Below, piece after piece: positions 38,166-49,065 of a stretch of DNA of 64,000 bases. The stretch comes from Hydra vulgaris (lineage: Eukaryota > Cnidaria > Hydrozoa > Anthoathecata > Hydridae), in the NCBI RefSeq assembly GCF_038396675.1, contig NC_088930.1, forward strand, positions 35,258,501 through 35,322,500. The letters run 5' to 3'. Each line of letters begins with the position of its first letter. Position 1 is the stretch's first letter. The notes beneath the pieces were generated by a model. The model saw nothing but the letters and a program-made list of their open reading frames with translations. It was not told the DNA's origin and did not search any database. Position numbers and translations under genes: made by a program.

Positions 38166-38800
38166 AAAACAATTATAGAACTCTTTAGCTATTTTTTTTT
38201 ATGTGCTTCCCATTGTCTGGGCGTGATCTAATGAGTTCAAGTAGAGTGCTAAGCCAAAAAAGTGTTAGATGTGAAAGAGAAGCAGCAAAATACAATTCAA
38301 TAATTGTTTATGCAAGCTTGTAAATACAATTCAATACTTGTTTATTCAAACGTTGTAGGGAGGTGACAAAAACTTGTTTAGCTCTATTCTGCAAAGATAT
38401 AAATTTTAAAAGAAAATTTTTAAAAATAATATATTTTCATTAGATTATGGCCTTTTGCAGAATATCTTGATAGTTTGTGGAATCTGTCCAAGTTTAAATA
38501 TAGATGAATCTGACAACCAACTAATTATTAAATATCTGAAATTCAATTTTAAATAAATGTAAAATTGTTGCTGAAAACTTAGGTATGGTTTTCAATAACT
38601 ATATTATATTCTCAGGAAAAAAAAGCAGACGGTGAGTGATGAGACACCGAGTAATAAATTAGATGACACAAGCGCAGAAGTTTGTTTCAAGCCTAATACT
38701 TTGTATGTTCTTTTAGAATGTGAGTTATTAATCAAGTTTTAAAGGCATTCATGAGTCTTGTGGGAATATGTTGTTGGTTTTGTATCAAAATATATGACAT

Positions 38801-38802
<2 letters not shown>
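38166..38802. other. No gene seen
   Basis: Spacer. The near-direct repeat AAATACAATTCAATA..TTGTTTAT occurs twice around 38289..38345. Confidence 0.4.

Positions 38803-38850
<48 letters not shown>
38803..38850. repeat. (GA)n microsatellite
   Basis: About 24 GA dinucleotides. The minus-strand serine-leucine frame over it is a product of the repeat. Confidence 0.97.
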
Positions 38851-38853
<3 letters not shown>

Positions 38854-39779
38854 GTAAAAAACCTTCATTTATGTACATTAAATTTCTAAGGTAGCTCACG
38901 TTGAAATTCTCATAAAAGTACATTTATTTCAGTTATTAAACAAACTTCACAACTTAAAGCTAGATTTATTTTTTTTCGTACACTCTATATTTGCTTAAAA
39001 TCATTTGTATTCTTTCAGAGGCCATTGCATAATTAGAATATTTTTTCAGCACATTTGCAAAGACAAAATTACAAAATTTTTTATGTTCTACAGTATGTCA
39101 AAGTTAACTTTCCAGTTTAGAAAAACTCCCAGTTGAGGCGTTTCTTTCAAGAAAATTATACTTTGGTACAGTAATCAAATTTTTTGCGAGTAAAAAAACC
39201 AGCCAAGCACATTTTGGTTAGTTGTAATACGTTAATACAATTACTTATTTTATTTACTTATATTATTACTACATTTAAACTATTAAAATGCTTTATAAAA
39301 AGTTTTTTTGAAAAAAAATGAGAGTACTCTATTTATCTCAGAATAAGGTAAAACGAGGCATGTCGGGACAGTGGGACGTAACGGGACAGTTATGTATGAA
39401 GCCTAATATCATAGCTGATAATTATTTTTTTCAAAAACTTTTTCCGAAAAAACATTTATTAAAAAAAAAAGTTATTTTATTTTATCATTGTAAAAAAAAT
39501 TTTAATTTAAGAAATATCAAATATCTATTTACATGCATGATTTTATGAAGAAAACTTTTTTCTTAATTTTGTTGATTGAGTATTAGCCCATATAATATTA
39601 GTTTAAGACAAATTAGGTTTATGAAACCAATTATTTGACAATTTTTTATCGTATAAAGTTTAGTTTGTTTTATCCACATTGAAAAAAATTTAATTTGTCT
39701 TTATCCATTCATTGTTTTTTCTCAACTCAAAATTCATGTCAGGATAAAGTTGCTTGGGGTCAATCTTTAAACAGTGGCA
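38851..39779. other. No gene seen
   Basis: AT-rich. A 76-codon + strand frame at 39318..39548 has no recognised motif and poor composition. Confidence 0.4.
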
Positions 39780-40420
39780 TCAAGCATGACAACGAGCAAT
39801 AACATTAAATCTCTTCTTTTAAACGTGTTTGAAAAGACGAGGTTTGTAATTTCAGTATAAGTTTTTGTGTTTTTACTGTTGCATTTTTAAAATCAATGAA
39901 ATAAATTGAGTATAGGAGTTGACCAGTTATTGACCTTCGCAGAACTTCACAAACACTATTTAGTGCTTCGGATTCCTTATCAATTACATATTGTTTTCTT
40001 TCAGTGAGGTAGCTTTTTATCAAATCATGAGTTTCGTTTATTACTCCGTAGTGATTTAATTTTTCTAAAAAGGAATAAGGTGAACAGTTGTATCGAAGGC
40101 TTTAAAAAGTCAATAAATAAAACAATAGTGAGGTTATTATCATCAAGACTATCATAATTTGGTTTACTTCTTTATTTATTGCATGTTTAATTTAACGGTT
40201 TTTTTGAAAACCAAAATGTTTTGCGTAAAAAACACTGTACTAGTTTAAATGGTTACTGATTTTATTATAAACTACGCTTTAAAAAGTATTAAAGAATGCA
40301 AAAAATACTGGTATGGCTTTTTGGTTAAAGATATCAGATCATTCTTTTTATAAATTGGACATATGTTTGCTAAGATAAGTGTTTCAGAGAAAATCTTCCC
40401 ATTTAGTGAAAGTTTTATAA
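39780..40420 (-). pseudogene. Decayed LINE reverse transcriptase
   Basis: Minus-strand order: IDFLKAFDTTV-like region near 40110, FDKKLPH, then MIKSYLTERKQYVIDKESEA and SVCEVLRRSITGQLLYSIYF, a decayed form of 'CGVPQGSILGPLLFLIY', then LKLQTSSFQTR. This is the palm region of a CR1-like ORF2 around motifs A and B. Confidence 0.7.
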
Positions 40421-40965
40421 TATGGAACAAAAGCTTCGGAATATATTTTTATATTTAAAATAACTACATTACTAGAAATGTTATTAATTATTTCCTTGTA
40501 AAGAAGAAATGGCTATACTCCTTAGGATTAAAGATGCTTAAAGTTTAAAACATATTTGAAATAAATTTGACATTTATATATATTTTATTAATTTCTTCAA
40601 ATTTTGTAAGAGAATGTAAATATCAGTATTATTGATATTTTTTCTTCTAAGTAGTATAGTCCGATTATTTTTTTCTTTTTATTGGTATTTATAGTTAGTT
40701 ATCGTTAGTTATCGTTATTTATCGTTAAACTATAGTTTATTTACATTGAATTGGTTTTTTGCAATTTGTTTACTGTATAAGTTTTTATATCTTCCTAGAG
40801 AAAAGTTTTGTAAACATTAGTATTTCTCTTTTTACTACCTGCGCTTATATTTATTTATGTTTTGTTTATGGTAATTTTTTATGGCTAACATTTTACGTTT
40901 TATCCATTTAGGGTTTGCTTTATTTTTTGTTTTAGTTATTATCAACTCATATGAATAGAAAAAAT
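40421..40965. other. No gene seen
   Basis: AT-rich spacer. A short tandem of GTTAGTTATC/GTTATTTATC lies at 40692..40730. Confidence 0.4.
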
Positions 40966-41141
40966 AGCAGCCATGATTTAGTGGTTAGAGTCCTGGCTTT
41001 AGAATCAGAGGTCCACGGTTTGAAGCCGGCTCTTGCCATTAATGCTACATTAGTAAAGAAGTAGGCGTGAACTTCCTGGTTAAATGCTGTTCTGCGGTGC
41101 TCTGTGGTAAGACCGTTAGGACTTCTTGGAGCACCCAACTA
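40966..41141 (+). mobile_element. tRNA-derived SINE, family B, copy 2
   Basis: Begins GCAGCCATGATTTAGTGG, with A box TTTAGTGGTTAGAGTC and B box GGTTTGAAGCC at tRNA-like spacing, then a 100-bp tail ending in GACCGTTAGGACTTCTTGGA and a short A tract. Better preserved than the copy at 37787..37948, with which it agrees over the full length. Confidence 0.8.
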
Positions 41142-41739
41142 CAAAAAAAATTTGAAAAATTGAAATAGGTACGAAAATAAGAAACAAGATTTTTTTTTTT
41201 TTATTTCATTTTATTTTATATTTCGCTGTTAAAATAAATTACAGGTGAGTTTTACGTTGTAAATATCAATAAAATATTTTAAAAACAGACGGGGACTCAA
41301 AGAAGATATGGACGATGCAATATCACCTTAATCTTTTCATATAGCCCCTAATATAACAAAATATTGTCAAAATGAGTTATAAAAATCCATTTAAAATATA
41401 AAAGTAATAAAATAAAAAATATATAAAATAAACTGAAAATATAATAAGGAAGCAAATTTTTTTTACAATTGCAAAGATATTTTGCATCAACTATGTTGTA
41501 AATTTAGGTATTCAAAGATTTTGAAATAAATAAAAACATATACACAGAGATTTAATAATTAATACATTAAAAGACACATATATCATTAGTAACTACTAAG
41601 AATAATAAGTAAAATTCATTTAAATAAACTTACAAAAGATTTTTTAGAATTATTATTACGCAAAATTAAAAATGTGTTTTTTTGCTTGAAACTTTAATGA
41701 GTTTAATGATTTTACCATATTTGCATTACTTTTTTTTGT
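41142..41739. other. No gene seen
   Basis: AT-rich spacer, possibly including the 3' UTR of the minus-strand LINE relic that follows. Confidence 0.35.
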
Positions 41740-42720
41740 AAAGAATTCCATAACTTAGGTCCACGATATGCTATTGAATATTCTGTATATTTTTTAATTT
41801 CCTTGGCGGTTTAAAGGATTTGATCGATTTGTTTTTAAGAAATACTTTTTATTTACATTTTTCTCCAACTTGCAAATAAATCTAGCTGGAGTTAAGTTAT
41901 TAATATAATTATACATGAAAATTAAGTGCTGATGAAAATTTATTTCGTATACATTCATCATTTTCATATTTCTTATTATGGGTTTAGTTTGCTCCCCTCT
42001 TTTTTTGTCGTAAATAATTCTACACGTATGTTTTTGCAAACTAAGTATTTTTTTAAGTTTTGATGGTTGTGTACTAGCCCATGTAATACTAGCATAGTTA
42101 ATGAAACAATGAATTAAAGAAAAGTTTATTAACTTTAGACAAACTATAATTACATATGGACGAACTCGGTACATCAGACCAATGGTTTTACTAACTTTTG
42201 ATGGTAAATATTTAACATGGGGAAGCCAAGATAAATTATTATCAACAAGTATTTCAAAAAACTTTATATGGTCTTGTTTTTTTATTGTATGTTATTTAAG
42301 AATAGGTCTAGTAATTTATGGGGAAGATTTTCTTCCTGCATTTTTTATGAAATAAGGTACACTCTGTTTTTTCAACGTTTAAAGAGAGTTTATTCACCAT
42401 AAACCAGTTATTTATCTTATTTAATTTAAAATTCATGTCTGCATAAAGTTGTTTGATACTAATATTGGAAAGAAATAGGTTTATATCATCTGCAAACATA
42501 ATTGGGTTTAACTTTACTGAGGAATTATTTAAGTCGTTTACATGAGCTCAGAATAAGAGAGGACCAAGTATCAATCCTTGCGGTACTCCACACGGGATTT
42601 TAAGTATTCCGTATTCTTGATTTAGAACATATTGCTTTATTGTATTGTTTTTTAGATATCCCAATGACAAAACAAACTTTAGCACACAACATGCAGTTAG
42701 TAAAAACAGTATTTTTTAAA
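41740..42720 (-). pseudogene. Truncated LINE ORF2, reverse transcriptase C-terminal half
   Basis: Minus-strand segments: near 42640..42560 NTIKQYVLNQEYGI, IPCGVPQGLILGPLLF and HVNDLNN; then MFADDINLFLSNISIKQLY, NNWFMVNKLSLNVEKTE; then SLIHCFINYASITWAST and PSKLKKILSLQKHTCRIIY; and the C-terminal block. All belong to one CR1-type ORF2 from motif B onward. Two frame changes and several stops. Confidence 0.75.
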
Positions 42721-43009
42721 ATTAATGGAAGTAATTGTTATTATGAAGCCTCATTTTGTTTTTAAGTTTTAATTTAAAAAAATATTTTAGCATTTACAAT
42801 GTCAAATAGCGAATTATTCCGAAAATCAACAACTCTAAAATGCTGAAAACTCTTACATGCTTCATTTGTAATTTCACTCTGATAAACCTGATTCATTTGT
42901 TTTAGTTTCCAAATAAGATTACTCGTATTAATTGTAGAGGGGTAAAGTTATCTATTGTTATAACCTTAGATATAATCATTAGATGTTGTTGATAAGCCTC
43001 GCACAACCC
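42721..43009. other. No gene seen
   Basis: AT-rich spacer between LINE relic and MITE. Confidence 0.4.
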
Positions 43010-43225
43010 AGCAAACATTGTTTTAGTGGATATGCAGTGGACCTATATAGACATTTTTTTAGCGGTGAATTGGATGTTTGCTCATTGGTTACTTAATGAA
43101 CCATTAGTGGCACAGTAATCGGCTAGCCACATTTGGTGGCTTCCTCTAATGGTCCTCTAAGTACCCGATGAGCATAACTACAGTGGTCCGCTCAAAATGT
43201 CTATATACGCCCACTAAACCTTTTT
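43010..43225. mobile_element. Palindromic MITE, family M, full copy
   Basis: Left arm starts CCAGCAAACATTGTTTTAGT and right arm ends GCCCACTAAACC. Reversing the right arm recovers the blocks TTTAGTGG, TATATAGACATTTT, GCTCATCGGGTACTTA, GACCATTAG in the same order as the left arm. No coding capacity. Partial copies lie at 49455..49563 and 51389..51560. Confidence 0.75.
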
Positions 43226-43489
43226 TATCTGTAAGGCTTGAGTAGATGTAAAGCTGTGTTATGTTTCCTTCCTATGACAGTCTGCCTTATCAATAGTATC
43301 ACTTTGGAACTTCTAATATCTTCTAATTTGCAGCTCTATAACAATTTTTATGGATTTAAAGCGGGCTGGTACCATTTACAACCAAAAAATACCAGAGTTT
43401 TAACAGTGCTTTGTTGTCATTCCCTCGGTCAATTGTGTTTCAACTTGCGACTTTATGTTCATTACACTAAATGAATAAATCATACTTAT
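43226..43489. other. No gene seen
   Basis: Spacer between the MITE and the hAT element. Confidence 0.4.
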
Positions 43490-43772
43490 CAGGGCCGGAT
43501 TAAGCCTTTTTAGTGCCCAAGGCACAAACCCACATCGGTGCCCCCTTCTGCCCGGGGCCCCTGATTTTTCGCTGACTGTGACCGCTGGTATGTTCAATAT
43601 TATGCAAAGAAAACAGTTGTAAACAAATATGTTTGCAGTTTGTACTACTATCACTCATATAAAACCTGCAATAAAGTATTTCTGTATTAAAATTAGTAGT
43701 TAATAAATTTTGAAATAATAATAGATAAACTGTATTTTTTATTAGATGAAAAAATCGAAAAGATATTGTCAT

Positions 43773-44105
43773 TTACAAGTTTTTTTTTCTAGATTTACAT
43801 CTACCAAAGTCTTTGAGTATATCGTCAAAGTTAATTTTGCGCAACATATCTGCCTCAATCATAAGCAGAGATAAGGAATCAAGCCTTTCTTGTTTCATTG
43901 TTGATCTATTTGGATTTTTTGTACGTTTCAACTGAGAAAAAGAACGCTCAGTTGAACAGTTAGTAACCATTAATGTTAAAAATATGCGGAAGGCGATTTT
44001 AACATTTGGAAAGGCACACTCAATATTGTCTCTAACTATTACTTGGTATAATTCTCCATGATTGAACATGTTTATTTCCGATTTCATCATAAGCGGATAA
44101 GTCAA
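43773..44105 (-). pseudogene. hAT transposase C-terminal dimerisation domain
   Basis: 110 open codons. VKIAFRIFLTLMVTNCSTER is followed by SFSQLKRTKNPNRSTMKQER and LDSLSLLMIEADMLRKI, which is the hAT dimerisation block ('x-x-S-x-E-R-S-F-S-x-L-K-x-x-K...RLx-x-L-x-x-L-x-I-E'). It ends FGRCKSRKKNL. The frame is clean, so decay is recent or slight; the upstream catalytic domain is absent. Confidence 0.75.
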
Positions 44106-44200
44106 TTCACAGTCCTGGATCTACAAATACTTAACTCGACCGCCGTGGTGAACAGACGTAATTCTAACAGCTCAAAAAAGAAAGAAAAAAAAAATTAAAA

Positions 44201-44935
44201 ATGGCGATTACTTTATCCGAAATAAAAGATATGTTCATTCAGCACAAAAAAGAAATACAAACATTATTTAAAGAACAAGAAAAAGTATTTGTGGACTTAC
44301 TTAGCGATAATTTAAAAATAATCAATACACGCCTAGATGATATTGAAACAAAAACATTGGATTGCACTAAAAGAATACACTTGCTAGAAAATGATATAAA
44401 AGACTTAAAAGAAAGCTTAAATTTTCACGAACATTTAATCGACCAAAAGGTGAAAGCTGCTAATGATTCTAAAGAACTTGAAAGCTCTTATAATATTACA
44501 ATTTTAAACGAAAAATGCAGAATCTCCGAAGATAGATCGCGGCGTAATAACTTAAGGATAGACGGAATTCCTGAAAATATCAACGAAACTTGGGATGAAA
44601 CTGAACAAAAGGTTCAGAATTTATTATGTGTAAATTTAGGAGTAAAAGGAGTCGAAATTGAAAGAGCGCATCGAGTTGGATTTAGAAAAGAAGCCCGATC
44701 CCGAACCATTATATTGAAGTTGTTAAGGTTTAAAGATAAATCAAACATTCTAAAAGAAACAAGAAAACTCAAAGGTCTGAATATTTACGTAAATGAAGAT
44801 TTCTCTCAAGAGACGGCAAGAATACGAAGGAAGTTATTTTCTGAAGCGAAAGTGAGAAAATTAAATGGAGAAAATGTAATCGTCAGGTATGACAAACTTA
44901 TTATTTTAAAAAATGTTTATAATAATTCAAAATGA
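44201..44935 (+). CDS. LINE ORF1, L1-ORF1p-like nucleic-acid binding protein
   Basis: 244 residues, open throughout. The first 110 residues are predicted coiled coil by heptad pattern (IKDMFIQHKKEIQTLFKEQE, later LLENDIKDLKESLNFHE). From about residue 120, SEDRSRRNNLRIDGIPENIN begins an RRM-like domain, with ERAHRVGF and RTIILKLLRFKDK as the later strands. The C-terminal NEDFSQETARIRRKL is the CTD seen in L1-type ORF1 proteins. Such proteins form trimers and coat the LINE RNA as nucleic-acid chaperones. No break is visible. The stop is 56 bp before ORF2. Confidence 0.8.
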   Translation: MAITLSEIKDMFIQHKKEIQTLFKEQEKVFVDLLSDNLKIINTRLDDIETKTLDCTKRIHLLENDIKDLKESLNFHEHLIDQKVKAANDSKELESSYNITILNEKCRISEDRSRRNNLRIDGIPENINETWDETEQKVQNLLCVNLGVKGVEIERAHRVGFRKEARSRTIILKLLRFKDKSNILKETRKLKGLNIYVNEDFSQETARIRRKLFSEAKVRKLNGENVIVRYDKLIILKNVYNNSK

Positions 44936-44991
44936 TATAGCTAGAAATCTAATCATTTTTAATCTTAATTTTAAATATTATAATAATTAAA

Positions 44992-47943
44992 ATGGTTAAC
45001 AAATCAAACGTAACAAATCTTTTAGAAATTTTTAATAAACAAAACACACTTCTTTTGAATAATGATAATGATCCAGATGTAAACTTTTTTGAGGACGTCA
45101 TAATCAACTCTAACTATTTTGATATTGAGGAAGTATCTAACCTCATGAATGCGTCACAAATATTATTTTCAACTCTAACTTTAAACATTCGTAGTATGAA
45201 CAAAAACTTTGAAAGTTTTAAATCAATGCTTAAAAATATAAACTCTGAGTTTACGGTAATATGCTTAATAGAAACATGGTGCAGAAATGAAAAAAATAAT
45301 TTTCAAATTCCAGGTTATAAGGCAATCCACCAAACTCGAGGTGGTGGCATTGGTGGTGGTGTTTGCATTTTTGTTCATGACTCAATCCATTATCAGAAAA
45401 TAGAATTTTTAAGTATTCAAAACGCGGACTTTGAATTTCTAACTATCGAATTATTAAACCACAATAATCAAAAAAACATTTTAATAACTGCTTTGTATAG
45501 ACCGCCTTGTGGAAATAAGAAATCTTTTTTAAAACACTTAAAATGCTACTTAAAAAAAATAAAGCACAAACAAATTTACATCACGGGAGACTATAACCTA
45601 AATCTTCTTAATGTTAAAACTGATAGCGATGTAAAACGTTTCTCAAACACTCTTTTTCAGTACAACATTATTCCCTTAATTAACAAACCTACTCGCGTAA
45701 CTCTTCAAACCGAATCTCTCATTGATAATATTTTTACTAACAACTTTACAACATGCAACATTCAAAGCGGAATCATAAAAAGCGATATAAGCGACCACTT
45801 TCCAATCTTTTTCATTTCGGATTTTTTTAAAAAAGGAAAAAAATGCAAAGTACAAAGGGAAGTAAAAAGGCAGGTTAATGAAACTAATATTGAGGTGTTT
45901 AGAAATTATTTACTCAAAGTAAACTGGAAACAACTCAATAATTGCAAAGATGTTAATATAGCTTATGATTTTTTTTACAATGAGTTCATTAATGCTTACA
46001 ACAAAGCGTTTCCGATGAAGGAAATAAAAACTAAACTTAAAAACCTGCAAAGTCCCTGGATTACAAAAGGGCTTATTAAATCTTCAAAGAAAAAACAAAG
46101 ACTATATGAAAAATTCTTAAAAAATAAAACTTATCAAAACGAAAAAAAATATAAAATTTACAAAAACCTGTTTGAAAACCTGAAAAAGAAAGCTAAAAAA
46201 AATTATTTCTCAAAATCACTACAAAATAATATTGGTAATAACAAAAAAACTTGGGATATAATAAAGGAAGTGATAGGAAAAAATAAACAAGATCATGGTA
46301 ATACTTTACCAAAATATATATACACTGAAGATGAAAGAACAGTAATTAATGAGCGAAAAGTTATTGCAGAGAGTTTTAATAATTATTTTATAAACGTCGG
46401 TCAAAACCTAGCAAATAAAATAACTCCCGGAAATAAAAATTTTAAATCATATATTAAAGAAGAGGACTGTGTGATGGATGAGCATGAAGTATCTCCTGAT
46501 GAACTTCGGTTTGCTTTTAATATTTTAAAACCAAACAAAAGCTCAGGTCTTGATGACATAAGCCCAAGGGTTGTTAAAGAAGTTTTTGATATTATTGAAA
46601 AACCCTTGCTAATTATTTTTAATCTTTCATTTAATAATGGTATTTTTCCTGACCTCTTAAAACTAGCAAGAGTAGTTCCAATTTTTAAAGACGGTGATAT
46701 TTCTAAATTATCTAATTATAGACTTATCTCAATACTTCCATGTTTTTCTAAAATTTTAGAGAGAATAATGCATAATAGGCTATACAATTATTTTATAAAA
46801 CATAAATTGCTTAATAATAATCAGTACGGATTTAGAAAAGGGCACTCGACAGAACATTCAGTAATTAAATTTGTTAAAGAAATTATAAACGGATTTGATA
46901 ACAACCAATATACTCTTGGGGTTTTTATTGACCTCTCAAAGGCCTTCGATACTGTGGATCATACTATTCTTCTTTATTCTTCATACTATTCTTCTTTATC
47001 TTATGACAAAACCTGTACGAAACTAGAAAACATTTCTTGCGGAGTTCCACAGGGATCTATTCTAGGGCCTTTATTATTTATTATCTATATAAACGATATT
47101 TACTTATCTTCTAGTGTATTAAATTTCAATCTTTTTGCTGACGACACTCAGGTTTTTTATACCCACTCAAACATAGAGTCAATCTTTATCACTATTAATC
47201 GTGAGCTTGACAACCTCAATGAATGGTTAAAAGCCAACAAACTCTCTCTAAATAAAACTAAAAGCAAATATATTCTTTTTTCTAAACCCTCCAAATCTGA
47301 AAATTTGCCCCTAAAACTCCCAAATATTTCAATAGAAAAAACTAATTTACAACGGACATTCTGCATTAAATTTTTAGGCGTTTTACTTGACGAACAAATA
47401 AGTTGGAAAGACCACATTAATTTAATAGAAAATAAAATTTCAAAGAGTATTGGAATTATGTACAAGACAAGACATATGTTGGATAAAAACTGCTTAAAAC
47501 TTATCTACTTTTCGTTTATCCATAGCTATATCAGTTATTGTAACATTGCGTGGGCCAGCAATTATCCATCAAAATTAAAGCGTATCTTAAATAAACAAAA
47601 ACAAGCTAGCCGCCTTATATTAAATTCTAATAAATACACCAGTGCCAATCCACTGCTTAAAAAGCTTGGAGTGCTTAATGTTTATCAATTAAATATCTAC
47701 AGTATTCTTTTATTCATGTTTAGATTTAAATATCGTATGCTGCCAAATATTTTTGACGACCTTTTTGTTATTATAAATCATAAATATCAAACAAAGCATT
47801 CATTGCATAACTATCAGGTACCAAAAACCTTATTAAAACAGTCTAATTTCTCAATAGCATACCGAGGGCCACATTTGTGGAACTCATTCCTTCCAATTGA
47901 AAGTAAAACTTTAATTTCACTTCAAACTTTCAAAGTTATTTAA
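44992..47943 (+). CDS. LINE ORF2: endonuclease-reverse transcriptase with internal deletion
   Basis: 983 residues. The N-terminal EEP endonuclease shows LNIRSMNKNF, CLIETWCRN, TALYRPP, ITGDYNLNL and SDISDHFPIFF (catalytic Asp-His). The reverse transcriptase runs from about residue 510: LKPNKSSGLDDISP, ARVVPIFKDGD, NNNQYGFRKGHSTEH, FIDLSKAFDTVDH (motif A), SCGVPQGSILGPLLF (motif B), LFADDTQVFY (motif C). Between motif A and B about 40 residues are expected, as in the relative at 50200..50350, but only about 20 are present, formed by a duplicated TATTCTTC-rich stretch (46960..47000) joined to YDKTCTKLENI. The frame is kept, yet the palm/thumb loop is incomplete, so enzyme activity is doubtful. 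The stop at 47943 comes about 13 codons before the natural end, because the following frame continues with KKQLLDYDISQ. Confidence 0.85.
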   Translation: MVNKSNVTNLLEIFNKQNTLLLNNDNDPDVNFFEDVIINSNYFDIEEVSNLMNASQILFSTLTLNIRSMNKNFESFKSMLKNINSEFTVICLIETWCRNEKNNFQIPGYKAIHQTRGGGIGGGVCIFVHDSIHYQKIEFLSIQNADFEFLTIELLNHNNQKNILITALYRPPCGNKKSFLKHLKCYLKKIKHKQIYITGDYNLNLLNVKTDSDVKRFSNTLFQYNIIPLINKPTRVTLQTESLIDNIFTNNFTTCNIQSGIIKSDISDHFPIFFISDFFKKGKKCKVQREVKRQVNETNIEVFRNYLLKVNWKQLNNCKDVNIAYDFFYNEFINAYNKAFPMKEIKTKLKNLQSPWITKGLIKSSKKKQRLYEKFLKNKTYQNEKKYKIYKNLFENLKKKAKKNYFSKSLQNNIGNNKKTWDIIKEVIGKNKQDHGNTLPKYIYTEDERTVINERKVIAESFNNYFINVGQNLANKITPGNKNFKSYIKEEDCVMDEHEVSPDELRFAFNILKPNKSSGLDDISPRVVKEVFDIIEKPLLIIFNLSFNNGIFPDLLKLARVVPIFKDGDISKLSNYRLISILPCFSKILERIMHNRLYNYFIKHKLLNNNQYGFRKGHSTEHSVIKFVKEIINGFDNNQYTLGVFIDLSKAFDTVDHTILLYSSYYSSLSYDKTCTKLENISCGVPQGSILGPLLFIIYINDIYLSSSVLNFNLFADDTQVFYTHSNIESIFITINRELDNLNEWLKANKLSLNKTKSKYILFSKPSKSENLPLKLPNISIEKTNLQRTFCIKFLGVLLDEQISWKDHINLIENKISKSIGIMYKTRHMLDKNCLKLIYFSFIHSYISYCNIAWASNYPSKLKRILNKQKQASRLILNSNKYTSANPLLKKLGVLNVYQLNIYSILLFMFRFKYRMLPNIFDDLFVIINHKYQTKHSLHNYQVPKTLLKQSNFSIAYRGPHLWNSFLPIESKTLISLQTFKVI

Positions 47944-48349
47944 AAAAAACAGTTACTTGATTATGACATATCTCAAATTCTGTTTTTTTTTTAATATCTT
48001 CTTTTTCAATTCTTAACTTTTCTTTCGTTTGCTTAAAAGAAAAACATATATTTTTTTTGCTTGTTTATTTAAATTTGTATTTAATTAATTTTTTTTTTTT
48101 TTTTTTTTTTTTTATACATATATATTTTTATGAATGTATAAATATTTCTTTTTTTTATGTATAAAAAAATGTAAAATGTTTATTTTAAAGTATTTATATT
48201 ATTTTATTGATATTGTAAAAATTTATGATAGATTTATGATAGTGTAAACGATACAACGGGGCTAGATGATAAGACTTTTGTCTTCTGCCTGCTCCGGTCA
48301 TATCTTAACTCAAAATATTTTGTAAATAACTTATTATGAAAATGACGAA

Positions 48350-48383
<34 letters not shown>

Positions 48384-48386
<3 letters not shown>

Positions 48387-48693
48387 GCTTGATTAATTTT
48401 ATCATTCTCATCTTTATCATCTGCATCTTTATCATCATCTTCAGCAGATTGAAGAGGGTTACACAATAAATTTCTTTATCAAGCTCTATTGCAGTGTCTG
48501 GATTTGCACAACAGTCTATAGTAGACTTATCAAGAGGGCCGATAGTGTCAGTAAAATCCTTTTTTGCCTGTTGCTGATCAAAAACTAAATAACTTGTTAA
48601 TTTTCTGCTCGTAGCTTTCACAACAGAAATAGTGTGCTCTTTTTCTTTAGCTTGTTCTCTCTTTTGTGCACCACTTAACTGAACACGTTTCAT
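48384..48693 (-). pseudogene. hAT transposase N-terminal fragment
   Basis: Minus-strand start ATG at 48693 gives MKRVQLSGAQKREQAKEKE, the typical opening of zf-MYM/TTF-type hAT transposases ('K-R-x-x-x-S-G-A-x-K-R-K-x-x-x-E'), then a linker that loses meaning near the LINE insertion point. The frame continues into the LINE A tract as phenylalanines, which are not part of the protein. Confidence 0.65.
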
Positions 48694-49065
48694 TTTGGAA
48701 TCTGAAATTGAAATAATTTAATAAAATTTAATAATAGTTTGACGTTGTTAATAAAAAATTATCCTCAAGTGAAGTCGTTAAAGCGCAAAAAAAAAGTCAT
48801 TAAAGCGCGAAAAAAATAGTTTAAAAAAAAGCTAAATAGAAAAACCGGCTCATTCATAGCTTAATTTTTAAGCATTCAAGATTTTACCAAACTTGAATGT
48901 GAATTTTTGTTTTAATGTATTTCTTCATTTTTATAGCACTTGTTCAATTTTCAGTTGTTTCTGGACTCGAATTTGTTTAAAAAATTTCTTTAAGACTTGT
49001 GGTGCCCCCAAACGCTTGGTGCCCAAGGCAAATGCCTTGTTTGCCTAATGGTTAATCCAGGCCTG

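Larger units (their letters stand above)
44110..48383 (+). mobile_element. Nearly full-length LINE (CR1/Jockey-like) with ORF1 and ORF2
   Basis: The unit has a 5' leader of about 90 bp (GACCGCCGTGGTGAACAGAC), ORF1 (44201..44935), a 56-bp gap, ORF2 (44992..47943), a 3' UTR with the conserved-looking block GGGGCTAGATGATAAGACTT (48258..), and a terminal A tract (48350..48383). ORF2 has an EEP endonuclease and reverse transcriptase, the arrangement of Jockey-superfamily LINEs. Flanking target duplication was not visible. A decayed relative lies at 49690..51000. Confidence 0.88.
43490..49065 (-). mobile_element. zf-MYM-type hAT element interrupted by a LINE
   Basis: Left end CAGGGCCGGATTAAGCC and right end GGTTAATCCAGGCCTG are imperfect 17-bp inverted repeats; words GTGCCCAAGGCA and GGTGCCCCC recur just inside both ends. 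On the minus strand the right part codes for a transposase N-terminus (48693..48384) and the left part for its C-terminal dimerisation domain (44105..43773). The catalytic middle is missing, and the LINE at 44110..48383 occupies the gap. So the hAT copy had an internal deletion before or during the LINE insertion. I could not confirm an 8-bp target duplication. Confidence 0.7.

Noticed and set aside
38732-38923. 63-residue frame with Leu-Ser repeat
   Set aside because: Product of the (GA)n microsatellite.
43500-43772. Minus-strand frames at the left end of the hAT element
   Set aside because: They lie in the non-coding end region and the frame includes the terminal repeat; the real coding end is at 43773.
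47157-47465. 102-residue minus-strand frame
   Set aside because: Lies wholly within LINE ORF2 in another frame; shadow. Likewise 49560..50030, 56468..56656 and 56653..56937.
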